Shown here: in pieces, positions 19,753 to 29,741 of the stretch
How the letters are laid out: the number at the start of each line of letters is the position of its first letter
How positions within the stretch are numbered: the stretch's first letter is position 1
From: an uncultured Lachnospiraceae bacterium
GTDB lineage: Bacteria; Bacillota; Clostridia; Lachnospirales; Lachnospiraceae
DNA length: 64,000 nucleotides
Direction: 5' to 3'
NCBI GenBank assembly: GCA_905233955.1
Contig: CAJOFQ010000002.1
Coordinates: 68,594-132,593 of the forward strand
Position numbers and translations under genes: made by a program
The notes under the pieces: model-generated
What the model was told of the DNA's origin: nothing
Seen by the model: the letters and a program-made list of their open reading frames with translations, nothing else
The model's database searches: none

Positions 19753-21468
19753 ATGGATATCACCGGTAAAAAACTGTTTGTAAAAGCACTCTTAGAAGAA
19801 GGCGTTGATACTGTATTTGCCTATCCCGGAGGATACATAACGGATGTACTGGACGAATTGTACAGGACAGATGGAATCAGGATTGTTCTGCCCAGGCATG
19901 AGCAGGCGCTTGTACACGAGGCTGAGGGCTATGCCAGAGCCACCGGCAAGCCTGGAGTCTGCATTGTAACTAGCGGTCCCGGTGCTACTAATACCATCAC
20001 TGGAATAGTTGACGCCAGATATGATTCTATTCCCCTTGTCGTAATAACAGGCCAGGTATCCCAGGGTCTTATTGGCAACGACGCCTTTCAGGAAGTGGAT
20101 ATCGTTGGTATGACCAGAAGCGTGGTCAAATACGGCGTCACAGTAAGGGATAGAAAAAAGCTTGGCAAAATCTTAAAGATGGCCTTTTATATTGCTTCCT
20201 CCGGCAAACCTGGACCGGTTCTTATTGATCTTCCCAAGGACATACAGCTCGCCCAGGGGCCCGCTGAATACCCCTCAGAGGTGCATATCCGTGGTTACAA
20301 GCCTAATGAATCTGTACATATAGGCCAGTTAAAAAAGGCATACAAATTACTTCGTACCGCCAGAAAGCCTCTTATCCTGGCAGGCGGAGGTGTACGCATT
20401 GCCGGCGCAAATGAAGAGCTTACCCGTTTTGCTGAAGAAATGCACATCCCTGTAGTTACAACAGTTATGGGCAAGGGCGCCATTCCCGAGGATCACCCTT
20501 TATATGTGGGTAATTCTGGAATGCACGGCCGCTATGCCGCCAATACTGCTGTAAATGAATGCGATGTATTGTTTTCCATAGGAACCAGATTTAACGACCG
20601 TATCACCGGAGATCTTAACGAATTTGCCCAGCATGCCAAGATCATTCATGTGGATGTGGACACCTCCTCCATATCCAGAAATGTAGTAGTTGATGTTCCT
20701 GTTGTTTCTGATGCCAAGCTTGCTCTTGAGAAGCTTTTGGAATGGGCATCTCCGAAAAAAACAAAATCCTGGAGAGAGCAGATAGGTATATGGCAGCAGG
20801 CACATCCACTGCAGATGAGAAAAGACAGAGGCATGACGCCTCAGATGATTATGGAGGGAATTAATGAGGTTTTCCCTACCGGAATAGTTGTTACTGATGT
20901 AGGACAGCATCAGATGTGGGCAGCCCAATATATCAAGGTTCTTAATAACAGGCGTTTCTTCACCTCAGGAGGTCTTGGTACAATGGGATTTGGTTTTCCT
21001 GCTGCTATTGGCGCCAAGATCGGATCCGGCAAAGAAGATGTGGTTTGCATAACCGGGGATGGCGGAATGCAGATGAATATGCAGGAGCTTGCCACTTGTA
21101 TGTATGAGGATGTCGATATTACCGTATGCATTCTCAATAACCGTTATCTTGGAATGGTTCGTCAGTTCCAGCAGGTATTCTATGGCAAGCGCTATGTTGC
21201 TACCAGCCTTTGCAATTCCGGCGGCAGGCCCCAAAACGGCAAGCTTTCAGATTCTGCAGAGGCCAAATATTTACCGGATTTTGTAAAATGGGCCGAAAGC
21301 TATGATGCCCTTGGTATCAGAGTGGACAACGAAGCGGATATAATCAGTGCCCTAAGGCAGGCGAAGGAGCACAAAGGAACAGCAATAGTCGAATTTATGA
21401 TAGCTTCCGAGGAAATTGTCTTACCCATGGTCAAGGGTGGTGCGCCCATGACGGATATGATACTGTAA
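19753..21468 (+). CDS. ilvB: Acetolactate synthase large subunit (copy 1)
   Basis: ThDP enzyme motifs (FAYPGGYITDVLDELY, TSGPGATNTITGI, GDGGMQMNMQELAT); followed by ilvN. Confidence 0.96.
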   Translation: MDITGKKLFVKALLEEGVDTVFAYPGGYITDVLDELYRTDGIRIVLPRHEQALVHEAEGYARATGKPGVCIVTSGPGATNTITGIVDARYDSIPLVVITGQVSQGLIGNDAFQEVDIVGMTRSVVKYGVTVRDRKKLGKILKMAFYIASSGKPGPVLIDLPKDIQLAQGPAEYPSEVHIRGYKPNESVHIGQLKKAYKLLRTARKPLILAGGGVRIAGANEELTRFAEEMHIPVVTTVMGKGAIPEDHPLYVGNSGMHGRYAANTAVNECDVLFSIGTRFNDRITGDLNEFAQHAKIIHVDVDTSSISRNVVVDVPVVSDAKLALEKLLEWASPKKTKSWREQIGIWQQAHPLQMRKDRGMTPQMIMEGINEVFPTGIVVTDVGQHQMWAAQYIKVLNNRRFFTSGGLGTMGFGFPAAIGAKIGSGKEDVVCITGDGGMQMNMQELATCMYEDVDITVCILNNRYLGMVRQFQQVFYGKRYVATSLCNSGGRPQNGKLSDSAEAKYLPDFVKWAESYDALGIRVDNEADIISALRQAKEHKGTAIVEFMIASEEIVLPMVKGGAPMTDMIL

Positions 21469-21493
21469 TTCTTATCAGTGCGAGGATATCAAT

Positions 21494-22015
21494 ATGAGTA
21501 GTATATTAAAAAACCGCTGGATTGCTCTGTATGTAGAAAACGAAGTAGGCGTTCTTGCCAAGGTTGCCGGATTATTCTCCGGAAAATCATATAATCTCCA
21601 GAGCCTCACTGTGGGTACCACAGAGCACGAGGATATCTCCAGAATGACCATATGTGTAACCAGTGATGATGTGACCTTTGAGCAAATAAAAAAACAGCTC
21701 AACACAATGGTTGAAGTCATTAAGGTTATGGATCTTACCAATATTCCCATTCACATGAAGGAGATCCTCTTTGCCAAGCTAAAAAGAATAACCACAGAAG
21801 AAAAAGCCGAGGCATTCCGAATAGTAGAGGTTTTTGCGGCCAGCGGACATATCAGGGTGATAGACATAGGTGAAGACAGCCTGATAATAGAAAGTGCCCT
21901 TACAGAAAGGCGCAATAACGAGCTTTGCGCCCTCCTTAGAAGCACATTCAAGCATATTGATATAGTAAGAGGCGGAGCTGTGGCTGTTGAAGCAGTCTCT
22001 ACAAGCTGCAGATAG
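21494..22015 (+). CDS. ilvN: Acetolactate synthase small (regulatory) subunit
   Basis: ACT domain: WIALYVENEVGVLAKVAGLFSGKSYNLQSLTVGTTEHEDISRMTI. Confidence 0.95.
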   Translation: MSSILKNRWIALYVENEVGVLAKVAGLFSGKSYNLQSLTVGTTEHEDISRMTICVTSDDVTFEQIKKQLNTMVEVIKVMDLTNIPIHMKEILFAKLKRITTEEKAEAFRIVEVFAASGHIRVIDIGEDSLIIESALTERRNNELCALLRSTFKHIDIVRGGAVAVEAVSTSCR

Positions 22016-22019
22016 CACA

Positions 22020-22883
22020 CTAGTATAAGTTTATCCACACTAATTCACGCGGATTGCCGAATCTCGGAACAGGCGCTGTATTAGCAAGTCCCCTTGATAC
22101 AATAAGATTTCTATCCCCATTGCTGGAAAGTCCGCCGGCATATCGGGGCAGTATCCCCTGCCCCGGTGCAAATAAACCGTGTCCCATCACCCTGATCTGA
22201 CCTCCATGGACATGTCCTGAACATACCAGGTCTATATTCCGGTCACAGAGCATGGGCTCCTGAACAGCCCAGTATTCAGGATGGTGGCTTAAGAGTATCT
22301 TAAATCCCCTTTTTGATTCAAATTCATCCAGCCATCTATATTCAGGTATGATGCCTGCCATATGATATTCGTCCAATTCCTGCTGTGACAGGCTTTTTTT
22401 ATCTATCCAGAGCCAGTCCTTATGATTCTTCCTGTATGCTCTTGTACCAATCACTGCAGCCGATGTTAATCCACCTATCAAAAAATGTTTATTGATCCGT
22501 TTGAATGCATTATCCAGTACGATCACTCCTGTTTTTTTGACCTGCTTAATATCATACCTGGTCAATATTCTTTCGTGATTTCCCAAAGAATAATATGTAG
22601 GTGCGATCCCGGCTAATTGGCTGATAAAGCTCATTACTTCACTGCAATTATCTGTTACGGCTGTCCTCCTGTTGGCCAGACCGTTTTGCTTGAGATACCA
22701 AAGAATTCTGCCATCGATAAGGTCTCCGGTTATGGCTATAATATCAGGTCTTCTTTTCTTCAGATAACCTGTAATAAAATTCAAAGGCCTGTTGTGTATG
22801 TCGGAAAGAAGCGCTATAGACAGCCTGCCTCTGGCAGGAAGATTGTATTCACTGATATCGAATTTCAATTCTTTCCCTTTCAA
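22020..22883 (-). CDS. Calcineurin-like metallophosphoesterase
   Basis: LLSDIHNRP, ITGDLIDG, LGNHE, LLSHHPE, CSGHVHGGQIR. Confidence 0.93.
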   Translation of the reverse strand: MKGKELKFDISEYNLPARGRLSIALLSDIHNRPLNFITGYLKKRRPDIIAITGDLIDGRILWYLKQNGLANRRTAVTDNCSEVMSFISQLAGIAPTYYSLGNHERILTRYDIKQVKKTGVIVLDNAFKRINKHFLIGGLTSAAVIGTRAYRKNHKDWLWIDKKSLSQQELDEYHMAGIIPEYRWLDEFESKRGFKILLSHHPEYWAVQEPMLCDRNIDLVCSGHVHGGQIRVMGHGLFAPGQGILPRYAGGLSSNGDRNLIVSRGLANTAPVPRFGNPRELVWINLY

Positions 22884-22964
22884 TATTTAGCAAAATGAGG
22901 TACTATATCCTCATTGTTTTTAATATTAAAAAATTCTGCCGTATATAAAGGAGGCTGCACTATT

Positions 22965-23810
22965 ATGAGCAAAGCAGATAAAATCTTTGTATCAATGTGT
23001 GAGGATATATTAAGTAACGGAACATCCACAGAAGGCGAAAAGGTTCGTCCGCATTGGGAGGATGGCACAAGCGCTTACACCATCAAGAAATTCGGAGTGA
23101 TAAACCGCTACAATCTGGCAGAAGAATTCCCTGCCCTTACATTAAGACCGGTCGCCATCAAATCCGCTACAGATGAGATGCTGTGGATATGGCAGCGTAA
23201 ATCCAATAATATCCACGATCTCAAGCCTCATATCTGGGATGAATGGGCCGATGCGGATGGTTCCATAGGCAAGGCTTACGGGTATCAGATGCAGATGCTT
23301 CACAATTATCCTGAGGGAAAAATGGATCAGGTGGATCGACTGATATATGATTTGAAGCACAATCCATTTTCCCGGCGCATGATCACCAATATGTATGTTC
23401 ATCAGGATCTTTCAGAAATGAATCTGTATCCATGCGCATACAGTATGACCTTCAATGTTACTCTTGACGAGGATAACGCACTTGTGCTAAACGCAATTTT
23501 GAACCAGCGTTCCCAGGATGTGCTCGCCGCTAACAACTGGAATGTATGTCAATACGCAGTGCTCGTACATATGCTGGCACAGGTATGCGATATGAAGGCA
23601 GGCGAACTGGTGCATGTAATAGCTGACGCGCATATTTACGACAGACATATCCCAATTATTAAGGAGCTGATACAAAGAGAACAGCACGATGCTCCTGACT
23701 TTGTACTCAACCCCGACATACACGACTTCTATGAATTCAGTGACGCTGATGTAAGATTAGAAAACTATGTAACCGGCGAACAGGTCAGAAACATTCCTAT
23801 TGCGGTGTAA
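22965..23810 (+). CDS. thyA: Thymidylate synthase (divergent ThyA-family sequence)
   Basis: TS fold motifs: [74 protein letters not shown] at 22965 after AAAGGAGG; track start is upstream. Confidence 0.9.
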   Translation: MSKADKIFVSMCEDILSNGTSTEGEKVRPHWEDGTSAYTIKKFGVINRYNLAEEFPALTLRPVAIKSATDEMLWIWQRKSNNIHDLKPHIWDEWADADGSIGKAYGYQMQMLHNYPEGKMDQVDRLIYDLKHNPFSRRMITNMYVHQDLSEMNLYPCAYSMTFNVTLDEDNALVLNAILNQRSQDVLAANNWNVCQYAVLVHMLAQVCDMKAGELVHVIADAHIYDRHIPIIKELIQREQHDAPDFVLNPDIHDFYEFSDADVRLENYVTGEQVRNIPIAV

Positions 23811-24828
23811 GGAACATTGCATCACCAAAAGAGAAAAATCTATATCTCTGTCTTACTGCTTCCTCATATGCCTTGAGAACATTTTCCCTGCCCGCAAAGG
23901 CCGACACGAGCATTAAAAGTGTAGACTGGGGCAGGTGAAAATTAGTGATCAGCCCGTCTATTACCTTGAACGAATAACCCGGATATATAAAAATATCCGT
24001 CCAGCCGCTTTTTGCCTCTACTATTCCGTTATCGTCAGCCGCTGACTCCAATGCTCTTGTTGATGTGGTTCCAACGGCTATAACTCTTCCCCCATTCGCC
24101 TTTGTCTGTCTGATTGTATCGGAAGTCTCCGGTGGAATGGAATAGTATTCGCTGTGCATATGGTGATCCGCAATATCATCCGCCTTTACCGGCCTGAAGG
24201 TTCCCAGCCCTACATGAAGGGTAATCGGCGCAATGGATACTCCCTTATCTGTGATCTTCTTCATAAGCTCCCTGGTAAAATGCAGTCCCGCCGTCGGTGC
24301 CGCTGCCGATCCGCTGTTGGCAGCGTACACGGTCTGATAGCGTTCCTTATCCTTAAGCTTGTGGGTGATATAGGGTGGAAGCGGCATCTGTCCAAGCTCA
24401 TCCAATACTTCTTCAAATATTCCATCGTAGCTGAAGCTTATGAGTCTGTTGCCGTCACTTAGAATGTCTGTTATCCTGCCACTTAACCTGCCATCACCAA
24501 AATCCAGTATGGTTCCTATCCTGCACCTTTTACCGGGCTTAACAAGGGTCTCCCACACATCCGCTTCCACTCTTTTAAGAAGCAAAAGCTCTACATGACC
24601 ACCTGTGTCAGGCTTGATGCCGAATAATCTTGCGGGGATAACCCTGGTGTCATTGATCACCAGAGTATCTCCACGCCTCAGATAATCCACAACATCAGAA
24701 AAAACTCTGTGAGTAATACTTCCGTTTTGACGATTAAGAACCATGAGCCTTGAACTGCTCCGGTCTTCAAGGGGATCCTGCGCAATCAATTCATCCGGCA
24801 GTGTATAGTTAAAATCAGCCGTTCTCAT
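23797..24828 (-). CDS. queA: S-adenosylmethionine:tRNA ribosyltransferase-isomerase
   Basis: [62 protein letters not shown]. Confidence 0.97.
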   Translation of the reverse strand: MRTADFNYTLPDELIAQDPLEDRSSSRLMVLNRQNGSITHRVFSDVVDYLRRGDTLVINDTRVIPARLFGIKPDTGGHVELLLLKRVEADVWETLVKPGKRCRIGTILDFGDGRLSGRITDILSDGNRLISFSYDGIFEEVLDELGQMPLPPYITHKLKDKERYQTVYAANSGSAAAPTAGLHFTRELMKKITDKGVSIAPITLHVGLGTFRPVKADDIADHHMHSEYYSIPPETSDTIRQTKANGGRVIAVGTTSTRALESAADDNGIVEAKSGWTDIFIYPGYSFKVIDGLITNFHLPQSTLLMLVSAFAGRENVLKAYEEAVRQRYRFFSFGDAMFLTPQ

Positions 24829-27251
24829 TATTTTCTCAGGCTTATGCCAAGCTTTGACAAGGCATCAATAATGCCATCAACAGCATCCGTTATATCCGCT
24901 TCCTCAAGACTTCGGTTGCTGGCTCTGAACACAAGGGAATAAGCCATGGACTTATGACCCTTCAATACCTGTGAGCCCTCATATATATCAAACAATTGAT
25001 AACCTTCCAGATACTGCCCACCCTCGGATTCAAATACCGCTTCGATCTGGCCTGCAGTTATACCATGGGGCACAACCATGGAAAGATCTCTGGTGGCTGC
25101 AGGGAATCTGGCTATGCCCTCATATTTATGATCAAAGGTCATAAGAGGAAGAACCATAGGCAGATCAATATTGGCAATGTACACCCGGTCCTTGATATTA
25201 TAATTCTGGCAGGTAAGAGGATGTACCTCGCCCATAAAGCCAAACTCACGACCCTCATAGCTGATCAACGCCCTGCGTCCCGGATGTAAAAACGGATAGC
25301 TGCCTGCATTGGTGTCATATTGTATTTTCTTTCTGAGACCGGCCTTTTCGAAAAATTCCTCCACAGCACCCTTCAAAGTAAAGAAATCTCCCTCACCGAA
25401 GAATCCCATTATAAACTGCACTCTCTCATCAGGAAGTTCACTAAGAGGCAGCCCCTTCGGAATATATATCTTGGCCAGCTCATATAGCCTTACATCCTTG
25501 TTGCGGTGATTGTAATTCGTAGAAAGCGAGGATAATAAACCGTTAAGGGCAGATGTCCTCATTATGGAAAAATCTTCTCCGAGGGGATTAGATATAACAA
25601 TTGCCTGTCTCATGGGATGATCCTCAGGCAATAAAAGCCTGTCAAATACCTTGGGACTCTCAAAGGAGTATGTCATAGCCTCTGAGAAACCACAATGCTC
25701 TGCCGCATCCCTTGCGATATTGTCCAGCACAAGCCTCTCGGAAAGCTTGCCAGCGGTAGCCTCACCGCTGGGCAGGGTAGATGGTATCCTGTCATATCCC
25801 CAAAAACGGGCAACCTCCTCCGCAATATCCGCATAAGAAAGCAGATCCTGACGGAATGTAGGAATTTTAAGCATATTGGAAGACTCGTTGTATTCTATCT
25901 CCAACGGAACAAAATACGAGAGCATATCCTCTTTTGAAATTGAGGTTCCGAGTATACGATTATATTTTTCCGGTTCAAAGGGCAGAGATACCGGTTCTCT
26001 TTTTTCCGGGTAAATATCTATAACACCACCCACAACTTCACCGGCACCCAGCTCTTCTATCAACTGGCAGGCCCGGTTCATAGCAAGTATGGCATTATTA
26101 GGATCAAGTCCCTTTTCAAATATTCCGGAGGCCTCAGTACGCATTCCCAGCTTCTTGGCGGACAATCTGATGTTGGTCCCGTCAAAGCAGGCCGCCTCAA
26201 AAAGCATTGTCTTGACATCATCAGTGATCATGGAATTCTCACCACCCATGATACCACCTATACCTACAGGTTTCTTGCCGTCACATATCATGAGCATGGA
26301 CTCATCCAAAGTGTGCTCCTGACCGTCCAATGTAACGAATTTCTCGCCATTTGACGCATTTCTGACTATTATCTTTTTATCCTCAATGGTATCAAGGTCA
26401 TATGCGTGCATAGGCTGACCAAATTCTTCCATTACATAATTAGTAATATCAACCAGGTTGTTGATAGGTCTTATGCCTTGAGAGCGAAGTCTCTGCTGCA
26501 TCCAATCAGGTGAAGGAGCTATATTAACATTTTTGACCACTCTGGCAGTGTATCTGGGACATAACTTAGTATTTTTAACCTCAACAGATACATAATCATT
26601 AACATCATCAGAATTGCCTGTGTCAGTTACCACAGGAGGGCGAAATGGCTTGCCAAAAGTGGCAGCAGCTTCTCTTGCTATACCAATTACCGAAAAACAG
26701 TCTACCCTGTTGGAGGTTATCTCATATTCTACAACACAGTCATCCAGACCCAAAAAACTGATGGCGTCCTCTCCCACCGGAGCATCATCAGGCAATATGT
26801 AAATACCGTTTTCAGGAGCATCTGGGAACAGATTTCTATCGCTTCCAAGCTCCTCAATAGAACAAAGCATACCGTCTGACTCAACTCCACGAAGCTTGCC
26901 TTTTTTTATCTTTATACCGCTTACGCTCTGTTTGCCATCGTGATCTCCGGCAACCTTACCTCCGGAAAGCACCACCGGTACTATCGCACCTTCAAATACA
27001 TTTGAGGCACCTGTTACAATCTGAACTGACTTGTCTCCAACATTTACCTGACAAATCACAAGCTTGTCTGCATCCGGGTGTTTTTCTATTTTTTCTATTT
27101 TTCCTATTTTGATATTATCCAGTTTGCTGTCCAGCTGTTCAAATAATTCAACCTTTGATCCGGACATTGTCATGGCATCGGCGTATTGCGAAGGGGTTAT
27201 ATCCTCCATACCATCAACCATTGACCTGATCCATTTCAGCGATGTTTTCAT
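24828..27251 (-). CDS. pheT: Phenylalanyl-tRNA synthetase beta subunit
   Basis: 807 aa; N-terminal tRNA-binding domain ([25 protein letters not shown]), B3/B4/B5 and FDX-ACB regions. Confidence 0.97.
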   Translation of the reverse strand: MKTSLKWIRSMVDGMEDITPSQYADAMTMSGSKVELFEQLDSKLDNIKIGKIEKIEKHPDADKLVICQVNVGDKSVQIVTGASNVFEGAIVPVVLSGGKVAGDHDGKQSVSGIKIKKGKLRGVESDGMLCSIEELGSDRNLFPDAPENGIYILPDDAPVGEDAISFLGLDDCVVEYEITSNRVDCFSVIGIAREAAATFGKPFRPPVVTDTGNSDDVNDYVSVEVKNTKLCPRYTARVVKNVNIAPSPDWMQQRLRSQGIRPINNLVDITNYVMEEFGQPMHAYDLDTIEDKKIIVRNASNGEKFVTLDGQEHTLDESMLMICDGKKPVGIGGIMGGENSMITDDVKTMLFEAACFDGTNIRLSAKKLGMRTEASGIFEKGLDPNNAILAMNRACQLIEELGAGEVVGGVIDIYPEKREPVSLPFEPEKYNRILGTSISKEDMLSYFVPLEIEYNESSNMLKIPTFRQDLLSYADIAEEVARFWGYDRIPSTLPSGEATAGKLSERLVLDNIARDAAEHCGFSEAMTYSFESPKVFDRLLLPEDHPMRQAIVISNPLGEDFSIMRTSALNGLLSSLSTNYNHRNKDVRLYELAKIYIPKGLPLSELPDERVQFIMGFFGEGDFFTLKGAVEEFFEKAGLRKKIQYDTNAGSYPFLHPGRRALISYEGREFGFMGEVHPLTCQNYNIKDRVYIANIDLPMVLPLMTFDHKYEGIARFPAATRDLSMVVPHGITAGQIEAVFESEGGQYLEGYQLFDIYEGSQVLKGHKSMAYSLVFRASNRSLEEADITDAVDGIIDALSKLGISLRK

Positions 27252-27293
27252 GCTGTTTTACTCCTCCAAAACGATAGTATTTTTATCTGCACT

Positions 27294-28313
27294 TTAGAAC
27301 TGTCTTAAGAAACGATCATCATTATCATACAATAATCTCATATCGTCTATTTCATATTTGAAAAGTGTAATCCTCTCCAGTCCCAATCCAAACGCGAATC
27401 CTGTGTACTCGTCTGGATCTATGCCACTCATCTTAAGTACCCGGGGGTGTACCTGCCCACAGCCAAGGATCTCTATCCAGCCTTCTCCCTTGCAAAAACG
27501 GCAGCCCTTGCCCTTGCATTTAAAGCAGCTTATATCCACCTCTGCTGAGGGTTCCGTAAACGGAAAATGGTGGGGACGGAATTTGACCTTGGTGTCCTCT
27601 CCAAACATCTCCTTTGCAAACTGAGCCAGAGTACCCTTCAGATCGGAAAAAGTAATATCCTTATCTATGACCATTCCCTCAATCTGATGAAAGCTTGGTG
27701 AATGAGTCGCATCTACCTCATCTGAACGAAAAACACGGCCCGGAGCTATCATACGAATAGGCAATCTGCCCTGCTCCATCTGATGAACCTGTACAGAGGA
27801 TGTCTGGGTTCTAAGCAGAATGTCCTTGTTAATGAAAAATGTATCCTGCTCGTCCTTTGCAGGGTGATTCGCAGGGATATTAAGCGCCTCAAAATTATAG
27901 TAATCGTATTCTACCTCAGGCCCCTCAACTACTTCATAGCCCATTCCTATGAAAATCCGTTCTACCTCTTCCAATGCTATGCTGTTGGGATGGCGGTGGC
28001 CTCTTTTTTCTCTCCTGGCAGGAAGGGTAACATCTATGGTTTCTTCAGCCAGCCTCCGCTCCATTTCTTCTCTTTCAATGGCTGCTCTGGCTTCCTGCAG
28101 CCTGTTCTCGATCTGGGCTCTGGCATCATTGACCATCTGTCCGATTTTAGGACGATCCTCGGCTGAAACATCCTTCATACCCTTTAACAGCGCAGTCAGC
28201 TCTCCTTTTTTACCCAGCACGGCAACACGCACTTCATTAAGAGAGTCCATGCCCCGGGCATCATCTATCTTTTTTAATGCTTTTGCCTGTATTTCTTTTA
28301 GTTTTTCGTTCAT
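27294..28313 (-). CDS. pheS: Phenylalanyl-tRNA synthetase alpha subunit
   Basis: HPNSIALEEVERIFIGMGYEVVEGPEVE, FRSDEVDATHSPSFHQIEG, GFAFGLGLERI. ATG at 28313 after AGGAGG; upstream track extension overlaps the promoter. Confidence 0.97.
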   Translation of the reverse strand: MNEKLKEIQAKALKKIDDARGMDSLNEVRVAVLGKKGELTALLKGMKDVSAEDRPKIGQMVNDARAQIENRLQEARAAIEREEMERRLAEETIDVTLPARREKRGHRHPNSIALEEVERIFIGMGYEVVEGPEVEYDYYNFEALNIPANHPAKDEQDTFFINKDILLRTQTSSVQVHQMEQGRLPIRMIAPGRVFRSDEVDATHSPSFHQIEGMVIDKDITFSDLKGTLAQFAKEMFGEDTKVKFRPHHFPFTEPSAEVDISCFKCKGKGCRFCKGEGWIEILGCGQVHPRVLKMSGIDPDEYTGFAFGLGLERITLFKYEIDDMRLLYDNDDRFLRQF

Positions 28314-28346
28314 ATCAATGCTTCCTCCTATAAAAATCCAAAAGAC

Positions 28347-28375
28347 ATTATATCTATACACAAAAATCTCGTCAA
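28347..28375 (-). promoter_or_regulatory. Sigma-A promoter of pheS-pheT
   Basis: Minus strand TTGACG-17 nt-TATAAT. Confidence 0.8.
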
Positions 28376-28392
28376 GCAAGCTTATATATGCA

Positions 28393-29727
28393 TTATTCCA
28401 AAACCTTAAGATCTGCAATCTCTTTTCTGATGCTGCTATACTCCTGATCCAGCATTAAAATTTTAGAGTATTTGTTATATGATTCACTGGAACACTCGGC
28501 CAGATACTCCTTTGCATAAGGATCCCTGCCAATTGAAGTCAAAAACAGCAGCATTTCCTGTCCTTCTCCAAATGTCTTGTCCAGGAACAAAAAGGCATTT
28601 TCGAGCATGTCTCCTGTCAGATCAATTTCTTCCTGGCGCCTGTCTTCAAGACTGTCAAAATGTTCCTTTTCCCTGGCAAAATCATCACTGCTAAGTGATT
28701 CCTTTTGAGCCTTAAGAGTGGATAAAAGATTCTCCTGCGCCTGCCTTTCCTCATGGTAAGAATAAAATCTGTTACCCAGAGCATCACTTAATAAATGCAA
28801 AAATGACAGCTTCTCATCAAACGGGGCGTTTGTTATTTCATCTCCTCCCTGTCTATATGAGCCCTTTAATATATCGCCTACAGCAAATCTGGTATTATAT
28901 TTCTGATACAGTCTGTAATAATCAAAAAAAGCAGCCGCAATCTGTGTATCCTCAACATATTCGCTGATAAGATACTCTGTAACCGGATAGCTGTTTCTCT
29001 CGTATGCTTTTAGCATTTCAGAAAGATCCTCCCAGCTTCTGGCTGTTACAAAGGATGTCTCATTCACATCGGCACTGATACGATAGAAATAATCCTTCTT
29101 GATATCCAAAAAAGCCCTTATTGCATCATGTAATCTGGCCTTTACTGCGTATTCAAAAAACACATTTATATCTATGTCAATATCCAGTCTTCTGACACGA
29201 TCCAGGGTTACTATGTCAAAATCCCTGGCTGCCCTGTTATAGCTTGGGGGATTTCCGGCACAGGCAATAACAAAGCCTCTTGGTACTTTGTGAGTTCCAA
29301 ATGTCTTGTATTGCAAAAACTGAAGCATTGTGGGCAAAAGGGTTTCAGATACACAGTTTATCTCATCCAAAAACAATATTCCCTCAGAAATTCCAGTCTC
29401 CTCTATGCTCTTATATACCGACGCAAGTATCTCGCTCATGGTATATTCTGTTACCGAATAAGGCTTGCCGTCAAAGGTAACCTCCCTTACTACAGGAAGA
29501 CCAATTGCGCTTTGCCTGGTATGATGGGTTATGGTGTAGGAAACAAGATTGATGCCCATTTCAGAAGCTATCTGGCTCATTACCGCAGTCTTGCCTATAC
29601 CCGGTGCTCCCATCAGCAGCAGCGGTCTGCAAAACCGTTCATCAAGAATATAGTTACCTGATTCATCCTTCCCAAGATACGCGCTTATTGCGTGCTTTAT
29701 TTCTTCTTTTGCCTGACTTATGTTCAT
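28393..29727 (-). CDS. MoxR-like AAA+ ATPase
   Basis: Walker A GAPGIGKTA, Walker B ILFLDEIN, sensor CAGNPPSYNRAARDFD. ATG at 29727 (MNISQAKEEI) preferred. Confidence 0.93.
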   Translation of the reverse strand: MNISQAKEEIKHAISAYLGKDESGNYILDERFCRPLLLMGAPGIGKTAVMSQIASEMGINLVSYTITHHTRQSAIGLPVVREVTFDGKPYSVTEYTMSEILASVYKSIEETGISEGILFLDEINCVSETLLPTMLQFLQYKTFGTHKVPRGFVIACAGNPPSYNRAARDFDIVTLDRVRRLDIDIDINVFFEYAVKARLHDAIRAFLDIKKDYFYRISADVNETSFVTARSWEDLSEMLKAYERNSYPVTEYLISEYVEDTQIAAAFFDYYRLYQKYNTRFAVGDILKGSYRQGGDEITNAPFDEKLSFLHLLSDALGNRFYSYHEERQAQENLLSTLKAQKESLSSDDFAREKEHFDSLEDRRQEEIDLTGDMLENAFLFLDKTFGEGQEMLLFLTSIGRDPYAKEYLAECSSESYNKYSKILMLDQEYSSIRKEIADLKVLE

Positions 29728-29741
29728 ATTATTATGCCTCT

